Shown here piece after piece: positions 1-6,972 of a stretch of DNA of 32,044 bases (its first letter is position 1; the number at the start of each line of letters is the position of its first letter). The DNA comes from Verrucomicrobiota bacterium (GTDB lineage Bacteria > Verrucomicrobiota > Verrucomicrobiia > Limisphaerales > SIBE01), in contig JACQWK010000018.1 in NCBI GenBank assembly GCA_016209525.1, forward strand, positions 1 to 32,044, in the 5' to 3' direction. The notes beneath the pieces were generated by a model, which was not told the origin of the DNA, did not search any database, and saw only the letters and a list, made by a program, of their open reading frames with translations. The translations under genes and the position numbers were made by a program.

Positions 1-102
1 GCCGAAAGAACGGTGCCTGAAGAACGGCGCGCTGGGACAGACGCGCCCTACCGAGCTCCGGTTCATGGTCCCAATGCGCGCCAAATTTGGCGTGGGGGCT
101 CT

Positions 103-203
103 CCATGAACGGACCCACCCCTGCACCCCTCCCTGGAGGGGAACCTGCAATCGGCGCACGCAACGTAGCTCCCCTCCTGGGAGGGGAAGGGGTGGGTTCA
201 TGG
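103..203. repeat. ~100-bp palindromic repeat, family T copy 1
   Basis: The copy has outer arms (CCATGAAC..GACCCACCCC on the left, GGGGTGGGTTCATGG on the right) and two inner hairpins of the CCCCTCC..GGAGGGG type. Three relatives lie at 6204-6303, 8314-8403 and 29221-29322. The rest of positions 1-251 shows no gene, only another short GC hairpin near 27-50 (GGCGCGCTGGGACAGACGCGCC). Confidence 0.8.
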
Positions 204-251
204 TCCCAAGGCGAGGCGACATTGAACCGGAAGCTATTTCTGCACACGTGC

Positions 252-1703
252 TTAGGGCTCTGCTGCAATCGCCATCTCCACGGCGGCATTGTCTCGAAAG
301 CGCGCCGGCATGATCTCCTCCACCCTTGACAGCGCCGCTCGGGTGACGGCGCTTACCTCGGCTGTCCCACTCACGGTGAGGAGCAAGCCAGCCTTCTCGT
401 AAAACGCAATGACCGGCTCCGTTTGGGCGTGAAAGGTTTTGAGCCGAGCGCGGACGGTCTCCGGATTATCATCGCTTCGCTGGTAAAGCGGTCCGTTGCA
501 GCGGTCACATCGGCCTTCATGCACGGGCGCTTTGAACGTCATGTGAAAGGGCGCCTGGCAATTCCGACAAATCAACCTTCCGGACAACCGTTCGATGATA
601 TGCCCGTCCGGCACTTTGATGTAGAGGACGCCCGACAATCTCCGCTCCTGTTCCGCCAACATTTCCGCCAACGCCTCGGCCTGGTGCACATTGCGCGGGA
701 ATCCGTCCAGGATCAGTCCTCGACTCGTATCGGGCCGCGCCAGCCTTTCTTCAACCATGGCATCGGTGATTTCGTCCGGCACCAATTCCCCGCGGTCCAT
801 GTAAGCTCTGGCCATCTGGCCCAGCGGAGTTTGTTGTTTGAGGTTCTCACGAAAGAGGTCGCCAGTCGCGATATGCACCAACTTGAACAGGTTGGCCAGG
901 CGCTCGGCTTGAGTGCCTTTGCCGGAACCCGGCGCACCCAAGAGCACCAGATCGAAGCTCTGAGATGCGGAGTCAGCGCGGAGCCCGGCACTGCGCGCCG
1001 ACCGCGTGCCGATGCTCGCCAGCGTGAGTCCACCAGCGGATCGAATGTTCTTTTGCTCGAGCGCTTGCAGAGCCTCATTCAAACTGCGGCCGACTTGATC
1101 GATGTCGGCTTCGCCCTCGATCAGGATAAGTTTTCCCAATTCTTCATACGTTTCCAACACAGGGCCGATGGCGCGGTGGAAATGGCGCAACCGGGCAAAG
1201 ACCATGTCGGCTGAATCGTCCGGCCGTTGGTATAAATGCTCGCCGGAGCATCGCGCCGCAGGGCACGATTGGAAGGGGTGAGTGGACTTATGGAATGAAG
1301 CCTGGCATCGGTGGCAAACGAACCGGCCGGACAACCGGATGACGATTTTGGCATCGCTCACGTGGAGATAAAATACTGCATCCAAATTTCGGCCCAACTC
1401 GCGGAAGCAATCCTCCAAGAAGTTCGCCTGGGAGACCGTTCTAGGGAAACCGTCGAAGAGAATCCCTTGCCCCGCAGGAACCGACCGCAACTCCTGAGCG
1501 ATCATGGTATCGACAAGCTCATCGGGCACCATTTCTCCAAGGTCCATGTAACTCTTGGCTTGGAGGCCCAGGGAAGTTTTGTTCTCGACGTTTTTCCGGA
1601 AAAGATCGCCCGTGCAGAGATGAAACAGGCGATGTTGTGACGTGAGTCTCTCGGCTTGAGTTCTCTTGCCCGCCCCGGAGGGTCCCAACAATGCGATGTT
1701 CAT
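252..1703 (-). CDS. Tandem adenylate kinase (two ADK domains in one chain)
   Basis: 483 residues, about twice a usual adenylate kinase (about 215), which interconverts ATP + AMP and 2 ADP in the cytoplasm. Domain 1 (about 1-215) has P-loop GPSGAGKRTQ (7-16), DGFPR (84-88) and a LID with C130-x2-C133 and C147-x4-C152, then RPDD (160-163). Domain 2 (about 250-465) has the canonical GAPGSGKGTQ (256-265), DGFPR, LID C379-x2-C382 and C399-x2-C402, and RSDD. The four LID cysteines suggest structural zinc in both domains. Domain 1 is off-consensus: Arg replaces the P-loop Gly after the Lys and the second Cys pair is wider. Domain 2 looks fully competent; domain 1 may have altered activity or specificity (inference). 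The ATG follows AGGCGG. It stands alone, downstream of no obvious partner. An ordinary nucleoside monophosphate kinase fusion is the alternative reading. Confidence 0.93.
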   Translation of the reverse strand: MNIALLGPSGAGKRTQAERLTSQHRLFHLCTGDLFRKNVENKTSLGLQAKSYMDLGEMVPDELVDTMIAQELRSVPAGQGILFDGFPRTVSQANFLEDCFRELGRNLDAVFYLHVSDAKIVIRLSGRFVCHRCQASFHKSTHPFQSCPAARCSGEHLYQRPDDSADMVFARLRHFHRAIGPVLETYEELGKLILIEGEADIDQVGRSLNEALQALEQKNIRSAGGLTLASIGTRSARSAGLRADSASQSFDLVLLGAPGSGKGTQAERLANLFKLVHIATGDLFRENLKQQTPLGQMARAYMDRGELVPDEITDAMVEERLARPDTSRGLILDGFPRNVHQAEALAEMLAEQERRLSGVLYIKVPDGHIIERLSGRLICRNCQAPFHMTFKAPVHEGRCDRCNGPLYQRSDDNPETVRARLKTFHAQTEPVIAFYEKAGLLLTVSGTAEVSAVTRAALSRVEEIMPARFRDNAAVEMAIAAEP

Positions 1704-2145
1704 GACCGCCTAAGATAGGGAAGTCCAGCCGCGGCGGGAAAACCACTTCTTGCCAAAATGAAGGCGAAAATTGCTTTCGCAGCCGGGTAGCCCGCACATT
1801 TCACACCTTGCTCCTGGACAGAGCACATTTTGAAGGTAGAGACGGCGCGCCGGCGCTGTCCCCGCCGCGTGCAGCGGCGGAACATAGCGAGCTGCCCGTG
1901 CCTAAGTCGCTCCGGCCGTTCGGAAGGGTTCCGCGCCTGCACGGCGCGGGGACGCCGCACAGCGCGGCGTCCCTACCTCGATTGTCGTGTGAATTTTGCA
2001 GGTTAGTTCACCCGCGAATGAACGCCGACCTGCGCCAATAATGTCGAACGTCGGATCGGCTTTTGCCCGATGAAAGTTCAGTGTTTTACCCGAAAGACAA
2101 CGGTAGGTATTGGCCCTATAGAATGCTTTGTGTTGACTAGGTTTT
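1704..2145. other. Intergenic region with repeat and possible -10 box
   Basis: No coding sequence is supported. It holds the repeat at 1835-1977. TATAGAAT at 2117-2124 resembles a sigma70 -10 box 22 nt before the GTG at 2146, but I see no good -35 box. Confidence 0.5.
1835..1977. repeat. ~140-bp inverted-terminus repeat, family G copy 1
   Basis: It begins GGTAGAGACGGCGCGC and ends GCGCGGCGTCCCTACC, so the ends are inverted copies. Inner motifs TGTCCCCGCC..GCGGCGGAAC and CTGCACGGCGCG recur in the same order in a second copy at 15947-16079. The size and inverted ends suggest a non-autonomous mobile element; no transposase is nearby. Confidence 0.75.
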
Positions 2146-2613
2146 GTGCAGAGAGACGTTGCGCCAATTTTGATCGCGGATGACGACGCGGACGACGCGG
2201 AGGCATTGAAGGGAATCATTCGCGAGGCTGGAATCTCAAATCCTCTCCGCATCACTGCGACCGGACAAGGGACGATTGAGTACCTTTCCGGCCAGGGCGA
2301 GTTTGAGGACAGGGCTCGCTATCCCTATCCAGCCTTTCTCTTTTTGGACCTGATCATGCCGGGGGAATCGGGGATGGATGTTTTGCGCTGGATCCGGCAG
2401 CACCCCGAGCCTGAGCACCGCTTACTCGGCATCGTCGTGGTGACCGGCCTGGGGAACTTTGCCCAGATCAGGGATGCCTACCGCCTGGGTGCGCATTCCT
2501 TTTTGGCGAAGCCCGTGAGCAAAGAAGCCTTCATGAATCTGGTCTATGGCCTCAAAGGAATTCATGTAGACTTGGCGGCCGGCGGCCGCCAGTTGCATTT
2601 CGATCTGGATTAA
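2146..2613 (+). CDS. Single-domain response regulator (Rcp1-like)
   Basis: 155 residues that are almost entirely one receiver domain. Visible signature residues are the acidic cluster D12-D14 (ILIADDDADD), phospho-acceptor D68 in FLFLDLIMPG, the switch Thr at about 100 (VVVT) and Lys122 (LAKP). The DDDADD start and the insertion before D68 are typical of Rcp1-like receivers that take phosphate from hybrid or phytochrome-type kinases and signal by protein contact. There is no output domain. No kinase is adjacent; the nearest (10726-11481) is far away and in another operon, so the partner is unknown. The start is GTG with no clear Shine-Dalgarno sequence, so a few residues are uncertain. Confidence 0.88.
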   Translation: MQRDVAPILIADDDADDAEALKGIIREAGISNPLRITATGQGTIEYLSGQGEFEDRARYPYPAFLFLDLIMPGESGMDVLRWIRQHPEPEHRLLGIVVVTGLGNFAQIRDAYRLGAHSFLAKPVSKEAFMNLVYGLKGIHVDLAAGGRQLHFDLD

Positions 2614-2690
2614 TGCTTGGAACAGGTAATCAGCGGTCTTGAAGTTTGAGGGATCAAGGAAGCGGCGTGAGCCAGAATCGATAGCTCCTG

Positions 2691-2726
2691 TGCCAAAGTT
2701 TGATGCATATGCACCGAAGTTTGGCA
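2691..2726. other. Nested symmetric dyad in convergent intergenic gap
   Basis: TGCCAAA (2691-2697), six bases, the perfect palindrome TGCATATGCA (2704-2713), six bases, then TTTGGCA (2720-2726). Both palindromes share the centre 2708/2709. It lies between two convergent genes, so it could be a protein-binding site or an odd 3' structure. Function unknown. Confidence 0.45.
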
Positions 2727-2784
2727 GTGGAACCGAGCCATCGGATGGGAGACCGGCTTTGCCGGCTGAATTGCTCCGACGCTA

Positions 2785-2909
2785 GCAGCAATTCTCATTA
2801 TGGCCCGTATGTAGTCCCGGCTTTAGCCGGCCAGCGCGAGAAATCCGGCTAAAGCCGGGACTACAAGCGGGTCGCAGGTCGTGCCTGTCATCAAAATGAG
2901 AATTGCTGC
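2785..2909. mobile_element. MITE-like element with 15-bp TIRs and 7-bp target duplication
   Basis: The left end GCAGCAATTCTCATT (2785-2799) and right end AATGAGAATTGCTGC (2895-2909) are perfect inverted repeats. The flanks GACGCTA at 2778-2784 and 2910-2916 are an identical direct repeat, as expected of a target-site duplication. Inside is a second perfect 20-bp inverted repeat, GTAGTCCCGGCTTTAGCCGG (2811-2830) with 2845-2864. At 125 bp it cannot code for a transposase. The right duplication contains the stop codon of the isomerase gene that ends at 2914. Confidence 0.8.
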
Positions 2910-2913
2910 GACG

Positions 2914-3777
2914 CTAGGAGAAGAGGTTGCGCAGGTATCGCAGGTTTTCGCGATAGTCGGACACCAAATCGTTCGGCGCTGCCGCTTCAATCTGTGCCCA
3001 GCCGCTGTAACCGATATCCTCGATGGCTTGGCGAACTTGGGCGAAGTCGATTCGGCCTTTCCCGAGCAGGAACCCCGCGTCCTTGAAATGGAACTCGCAA
3101 ATCCGGCCCTTCAACATCCGGATCTCTTTGCCGATATCGTAGCCTTTGTCCGTTGAATTGCCCACGTCGTAGTAAACCTGCACCGCCGGCGAGGCCACGC
3201 GTTGAAGGATCTCGAGGTTTTCCTCTGCGCTCAGGTAATTCTCCAGACCGAGGATGACGCCGGCCTGTTCCGCTCGCGGCGCGATCTCGCGCAGGACTTC
3301 TACGGTTCGGTCGGTCCCCTGTTTGTCTCCCTTGAGGTCACCTCGGTAAAACTGAGCGATCAGCACGACTTTGACTCCAAGGGCTTTCATCACTTCGATG
3401 GAGTCCAGCAGCCAAATGGCGGCGCGCGGCTCGCTTTTGAGCGCGATATTGTTCATCTCTCCAATCGCGAGCGAGGCGATTTCCACACCGTGCCGCATGG
3501 CGGCGTCCCGGTAGGACTTCTGAATTTCCGGCCGGCGCAGCCACAGATTGTTCGCCGCGGAACCCATGCTCACTTGCACCCCGTCCAAGCCGATTCGCCG
3601 GGCCACTTCAAAGGACGACGGGTCTGTTTTGCGCAAGGACCAGTCGCACGCGCCGATCTTGAAGCGCCGTTTTTCCTGGCCGCCGAGCAGCGGCGCGAAT
3701 TGAGTCCATCCGATCGCCGCCGCAACGCCGGTCACCGTGTCGCGAATCACGTCTCTTCGTGTCATTGATTTTTGCAT
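2914..3777 (-). CDS. Secreted sugar phosphate isomerase/epimerase (xylose-isomerase-like TIM barrel)
   Basis: 287 residues of the AP-endonuclease-2/xylose isomerase-like TIM barrel family. The N-terminus MTRRDVIRDTVTGVAAA (from residue 5) is a twin-arginine-type signal, so export in folded form is likely. Family-type strands are visible: FKIGACDWS, GLDGVQVS, VVLIAQFY, VILGLENY, VQVYYDVGNS, ICEFHFKD and WAQIEAA. The Glu in GLENY, Asp in YYDVGN, His in EFHFKD and Glu in QIEAA are the usual metal ligands. The start ATG at 3777 is chosen because AGAGGA lies 5 bases upstream; the open frame runs further up only through a repeat. It probably isomerizes sugars released by the nearby secreted beta-helix and glycosidase proteins; the substrate cannot be told. 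Its TAG stop lies in the target duplication of the element at 2785-2909. Confidence 0.88.
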   Translation of the reverse strand: MQKSMTRRDVIRDTVTGVAAAIGWTQFAPLLGGQEKRRFKIGACDWSLRKTDPSSFEVARRIGLDGVQVSMGSAANNLWLRRPEIQKSYRDAAMRHGVEIASLAIGEMNNIALKSEPRAAIWLLDSIEVMKALGVKVVLIAQFYRGDLKGDKQGTDRTVEVLREIAPRAEQAGVILGLENYLSAEENLEILQRVASPAVQVYYDVGNSTDKGYDIGKEIRMLKGRICEFHFKDAGFLLGKGRIDFAQVRQAIEDIGYSGWAQIEAAAPNDLVSDYRENLRYLRNLFS

Positions 3778-3782
3778 AAATA

Positions 3783-3788
3783 TCCTCT
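3783..3788 (-). promoter_or_regulatory. Shine-Dalgarno site fixing the isomerase start
   Basis: AGAGGA on the minus strand, 5 bases before ATG 3777. It decides against the longer open frame beginning at 4095. Confidence 0.7.
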
Positions 3789-3847
3789 GTCGATTGACTT
3801 CACCTGCCCCTTCAGAACCGGGGAGCGCAGGAAAGAATAGCTCCTTC

Positions 3848-3981
3848 GTAGCGCAGATTTCTAATCTGCCGTATCGCAGAATTGCATTCTGCGGACGCCT
3901 CGCATCGCCGGGCGCTCCTGGGACATTCGCGCCCCTGCCGATGATAAATCGGCGATACGGCAGATTGAAAATCTGCGCTAC
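3848..3981. repeat. ~134-bp inverted repeat element upstream of isomerase
   Basis: Left arm GTAGCGCAGATTTCTAATCT (from 3848) pairs with the right end, which reads GTAGCGCAGATTTTCAATCT on the minus strand from 3981. Both continue into CTGCCGTATCGC. Inner hairpins are GCAGAATTGCATTCTGC and GCCGATGATAAATCGGC. A fragment of the same family (CTGCCGACTGCAAGTCGGCG) is at about 19584-19603. Together with the next repeat it fills most of the 365-base gap 3778-4142, where I see no gene. Confidence 0.75.
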
Positions 3982-4070
3982 GATGAAGGCTGTCCTGCGT
4001 CCGACCGGTCGTGAATCTGTCAGTGTGCGTTGCCCTAGTGAGAGAGCTTGTCCGAAGTGGTCCCTGCAAC

Positions 4071-4146
4071 GTAGGGCAGGCTTCCAGCCTGCCACTTTTG
4101 TGCGATTTCACTATGAATCTGGAGGCAGGCAAGATGCCTGCCCTAC
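4071..4146. repeat. GCAGGC hairpin-pair repeat holding a stop codon
   Basis: Two hairpins, GGCAGGCTTCCAGCCTGCC and GGCAGGCAAGATGCCTGCC, sit inside outer inverted arms GTAGGGCAGGC (4071-4081) and GCCTGCCCTAC (4136-4146). The TAG stop of beta-helix protein 1 (4145-4143, minus strand) is part of the right arm. Relatives are at 6820-6854, 12889-12909, 16294-16410 and 20974-20988. Confidence 0.75.
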
Positions 4147-6188
4147 TTCTGAGACCCTCTCTGAGGCGTCCGTATGCCAACGGTGCCAAGGTCGATCGGC
4201 CTGAAACCAAGCTTGAGCGCCGGTGATTCCGGTTTCAGCCGGAAGTCCAACCTATCGGGCGCGATGAACAAGGGGTCGGCTATGATGGAATTCAGGTCGT
4301 GGCCTCGTTCGCGCCATTGGTCCCAAGTCGCGCCGGAGAATTTCATCGCCGTCAGATCGGCTCCTGCCCGCGCGTCGAAATAAACGTTGCCGCCCATCCG
4401 GTAATTGTTGTTCTTCCAGTGGCTGCCGAGAAGATTGCCGGAATCGTAATAGACAATATTGTTTGTGCAGATAAAGGAGATGTGCTGCTCCTCGCGCGTC
4501 CGCATCAGTTGATTCTCCTTGTTGAACGCAAAAATGTTGTTCCGCACGATGTTCTCGCGTCCGTAATGCTGATGAAAGCCGGCGCTCTTGCAGCGATAGA
4601 CCACGTTGTTTTCCCAGACGATGTCAGTGCTGCCTTCGTCCGGATACAATCCCCAGCCGCCGTAGGTGAACGCGTTCACGTCATGGATGAGATTGTTCCG
4701 GACGGCCGTTCCTTTTTGGATGCCCAGCGTGTACACCGCGCCCATATCGCTGAGCATGAACTGACCGACGTCGTGCATGTGATTATACTCGATGACGTTG
4801 TCCCGGCACGGCGTCTCTTGGTAGCCCCAGTTCCACCCCACGGAAACCGCCGTGTAGTACAGATGATGAATGTGGTTGTGGGCGACGCGATTGGACCCGC
4901 TCTGCAAAATAAAGACGCCTACGGCCGGCGGGTAAATGACGCCTAGGTGATGCAGGTGATTGTCCGTCACAACGTGGCTGTGGTTCGCTGCAAAGGGTTC
5001 TTGGCGCTTGGCCGGCTCGCCAATTCGGATGCCCCCGCCCCCCAAATCGAACATTTCATTGCGCGCGACCCTCCACCGCTGACAGCCTCGACCAAGCTCC
5101 AGGGCGTATCCCGAAAGATGCGCGAATGTGCAATCCTCGACCACACAATCCACCGCCGCCTCCGCGCGGACATCACCCCTCACCGCAATCGCGGCTTGAG
5201 TGTCCGCATAACCATTCGAGGACATCGACCAATCGGAGTAACCGAACGTCAGCCCGCGTAAGACCACGTGGTGCACCGGCTTTTTGCCTGCGAAATCGCC
5301 TTGGAATACCAGCAAGTCATCCAGGTTCCCTGCGATGGCTTCCGCTTCGGCCAAATTCACTCCTGGCAGCGGCCAACACGTCACCACACCTGTCTTGCGG
5401 TCCAGATACCATTCGCCCGGCGCATCCAGCCCGTCCGGGGCGTTCTCGATGTAATACCGCGCGTTGTTTTCTTTGTTGGACGGACGGGGATCTGTCGAGA
5501 GCGTCGCGACGCGGCTCGCCTCATCGACGGATCGAATGAACATGCGAATGTCCGCCCACGCCAGGAGGGCGATCACTTCGACATCGCCCGCGTCGGCCCA
5601 TTCTTTCTTGATGTCGCCGCTTTTGAATTTCAGCTTTACCGGCTTGTCCTGCGGACTCGCCCCTTCGATTCTAAAGAAACCCTCGTTCGGCGTTCGTGCC
5701 CGTTGTTGTCGATGCCCATTCACGAAAAGGCTGCGGAAGTGCCATTTGCCCTCGCGCACTTCGGAGATCTCAGTCTGCCACAAGTTCGGCTTGCCCGGGA
5801 CCGGCTTCCATCCGGTGATGCGCCGCCCGCCGCTGAGAAGGGGCTGATCTCCAGGAAAGGCGGCAATGGTTAGAGGCGCATTGACTGAAGATCCCGAATC
5901 CTCCGCGGTCAGAGTGATCGGTTGCGCCAAAACGTGGTTGCCGTTGCGCAAAAGAATCGAGATGCCCTCTCGCACTAGAGCCGCATCTTGCCGAGCGTTG
6001 CGCGCGGCCTGCACTGCCGCCGGCAGTGTCGCAAATGGGCCGTCTCGACCGTCCGCAGCCGGTTTCTCCATCCGGCCAGACCAGCGGTCGTTGCCGTCCG
6101 GAGACACATAGAATGTGAGAGGCGCGGCGGAAGCTGAGCCTGCGGTCAAGGACGCCATGAGAAGAAGTTTTGTTGAGATAGCTTTCAT
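4143..6188 (-). CDS. Secreted right-handed parallel beta-helix protein 1
   Basis: 681 residues. Residues 1-22 are a Sec signal peptide (MKAISTKLLLMASL..ASA), and the mature protein starts near APLTFYVSPDGND, the usual opening of DUF1565/beta-helix proteins (YVSPxGxD). The first half has the FYVxxxGxxxWSG and PFATLPAAVQAAR motifs. From about residue 300 a series of parallel beta-helix rungs is visible: VVEDCTFAHLSGYALEL, RVARNEMFDLGGGGIRI, NVIEYNHMHDVG, VRNNLIHDV and WENNVVYR. The Asn/His-rich turns are typical. Such folds occur in polysaccharide lyases and glycosidases and act outside the cell on acidic glycans; the catalytic class cannot be fixed. It resembles beta-helix protein 2 (11726-13927) in plan and in the ending (DPLFIAPDRLDFRLKPESPA versus DPGFMAPDRMDFRLKKDSPA). 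The last codons and stop lie at a repeat border. ATG 6188 leads directly into the signal peptide. Confidence 0.9.
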   Translation of the reverse strand: MKAISTKLLLMASLTAGSASAAPLTFYVSPDGNDRWSGRMEKPAADGRDGPFATLPAAVQAARNARQDAALVREGISILLRNGNHVLAQPITLTAEDSGSSVNAPLTIAAFPGDQPLLSGGRRITGWKPVPGKPNLWQTEISEVREGKWHFRSLFVNGHRQQRARTPNEGFFRIEGASPQDKPVKLKFKSGDIKKEWADAGDVEVIALLAWADIRMFIRSVDEASRVATLSTDPRPSNKENNARYYIENAPDGLDAPGEWYLDRKTGVVTCWPLPGVNLAEAEAIAGNLDDLLVFQGDFAGKKPVHHVVLRGLTFGYSDWSMSSNGYADTQAAIAVRGDVRAEAAVDCVVEDCTFAHLSGYALELGRGCQRWRVARNEMFDLGGGGIRIGEPAKRQEPFAANHSHVVTDNHLHHLGVIYPPAVGVFILQSGSNRVAHNHIHHLYYTAVSVGWNWGYQETPCRDNVIEYNHMHDVGQFMLSDMGAVYTLGIQKGTAVRNNLIHDVNAFTYGGWGLYPDEGSTDIVWENNVVYRCKSAGFHQHYGRENIVRNNIFAFNKENQLMRTREEQHISFICTNNIVYYDSGNLLGSHWKNNNYRMGGNVYFDARAGADLTAMKFSGATWDQWRERGHDLNSIIADPLFIAPDRLDFRLKPESPALKLGFRPIDLGTVGIRTPQRGSQK

Positions 6189-6203
6189 GTTTCATCTGGA
6201 CTC

Positions 6204-6303
6204 TCCACGAGCCCACCCCTTCACCCCTCCCAGGAGGGGAACCAGACACCGGTGCTCCTGACGAAGCTCCCCTCTTGGGAGGGGCTGGGGGTGGGTTCGT
6301 GAC
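6204..6303. repeat. Family T palindromic repeat copy 2
   Basis: The arms CCACGAGCCCACCCC and GGGGGTGGGTTCGTG enclose two CCCCTCC/GGAGGGG hairpins. It begins 16 bases upstream of the start codon of beta-helix protein 1 and so lies in its leader. Confidence 0.8.
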
Positions 6304-6819
6304 CCCAATTCGAGTCTCAATATTCCTGGTTCTCTCGGATGCACGCGGATACTGAGTCTAGCTCGTAAAGCGCGTCCCACTTTGATTCCTGTCAATGTCT
6401 CATCGTCGGTTTTGGGCGACACGGTTGCCATTTTTGCCAAGGGCCAAGTCAAATTTTGTGCAAGCTTTGGCAAAATCCGTGTATCGCTCAAGTTCATCCT
6501 TCTGCATCGTTTGCCCCGCCAGATGAAAGCTATGAATTCAAGATTCGAGAGTGAAGCTCTCGGGGCCGAAGCGCTGAGCGTCCTATGGATGGCCAGCGGC
6601 TTCGCTGTTGAGGCGAAACAGGCCCTAGATGCCCAATCCATCCCGAAACCGGAAAAGCCCTGCAACATCCGCACAATCCGAGTGGACTTGATGCGGAGCC
6701 GTCCTGTCGAAGCATCGGTCCTCGCGCCGAGAAGTCGCCAAGATGTCCTGCACCGGTTGGTCATCGAACACCGCGTCTCAATTTTCTCCTTACGACGGAC
6801 GATTTGTTGTTGAGATTGC

Positions 6820-6854
6820 CCAAAGAAGGCAGGCTGGAAGCCTGCCTTCTTTGG
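6820..6854. repeat. Perfect 16-bp-arm hairpin
   Basis: CCAAAGAAGGCAGGCT, loop GGA, then the exact inverse. It is a member of the GCAGGCTGGAAGCCTGC family. It lies downstream of the glycosidase gene (which ends at 6973) and could end its transcript, though there is no T-run. Confidence 0.75.
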
Positions 6855-6913
6855 GGACACCGACTTTTGAAACACTCTCTTACTTTTTGGCCGGCTGCTT
6901 CGTGCACCGCCTG

Positions 6914-6957
6914 GCGGGCTGGTCGCCCGCTAGGACGGGCAAGTTGCCCGTTCCACC
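6914..6957. repeat. GGGCAAGTTGCCC hairpin-pair repeat, copy 1
   Basis: GCGGGCTGGTCGCCCGC followed by ACGGGCAAGTTGCCCGT and TCCACC. The same pair of hairpins occurs at 13847-13890 and, with the order swapped, at 19927-19969. Confidence 0.75.
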
Positions 6958-6972
6958 CGGCCATTTGACAGC

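Larger units (their letters stand above)
6189..6972. other. 784-base non-coding gap with three repeats
   Basis: Open frames on either strand are low-quality and cross repeats, so I support no gene. It holds a family T repeat (6204-6303), a long perfect hairpin (6820-6854) and a GGGCAAGTTGCCC repeat (6914-6957). Positions 6310-6810 are unique sequence without recognisable features and probably contain the promoter of beta-helix protein 1. Confidence 0.6.

Noticed and set aside
3778..4095. Upstream extension of the isomerase frame
   Set aside because: It is encoded by a repeat, while AGAGGA and a twin-arginine signal mark ATG 3777 as the start.
3848..4146. CRISPR-like array
   Set aside because: Repeats differ from one another, spacing is irregular, they are paired palindromes, and no cas genes are present.
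6192..6875. Open frames on both strands in the gap 6189-6972
   Set aside because: They cross palindromic repeats, have odd composition and lack ribosome sites; more likely non-coding.
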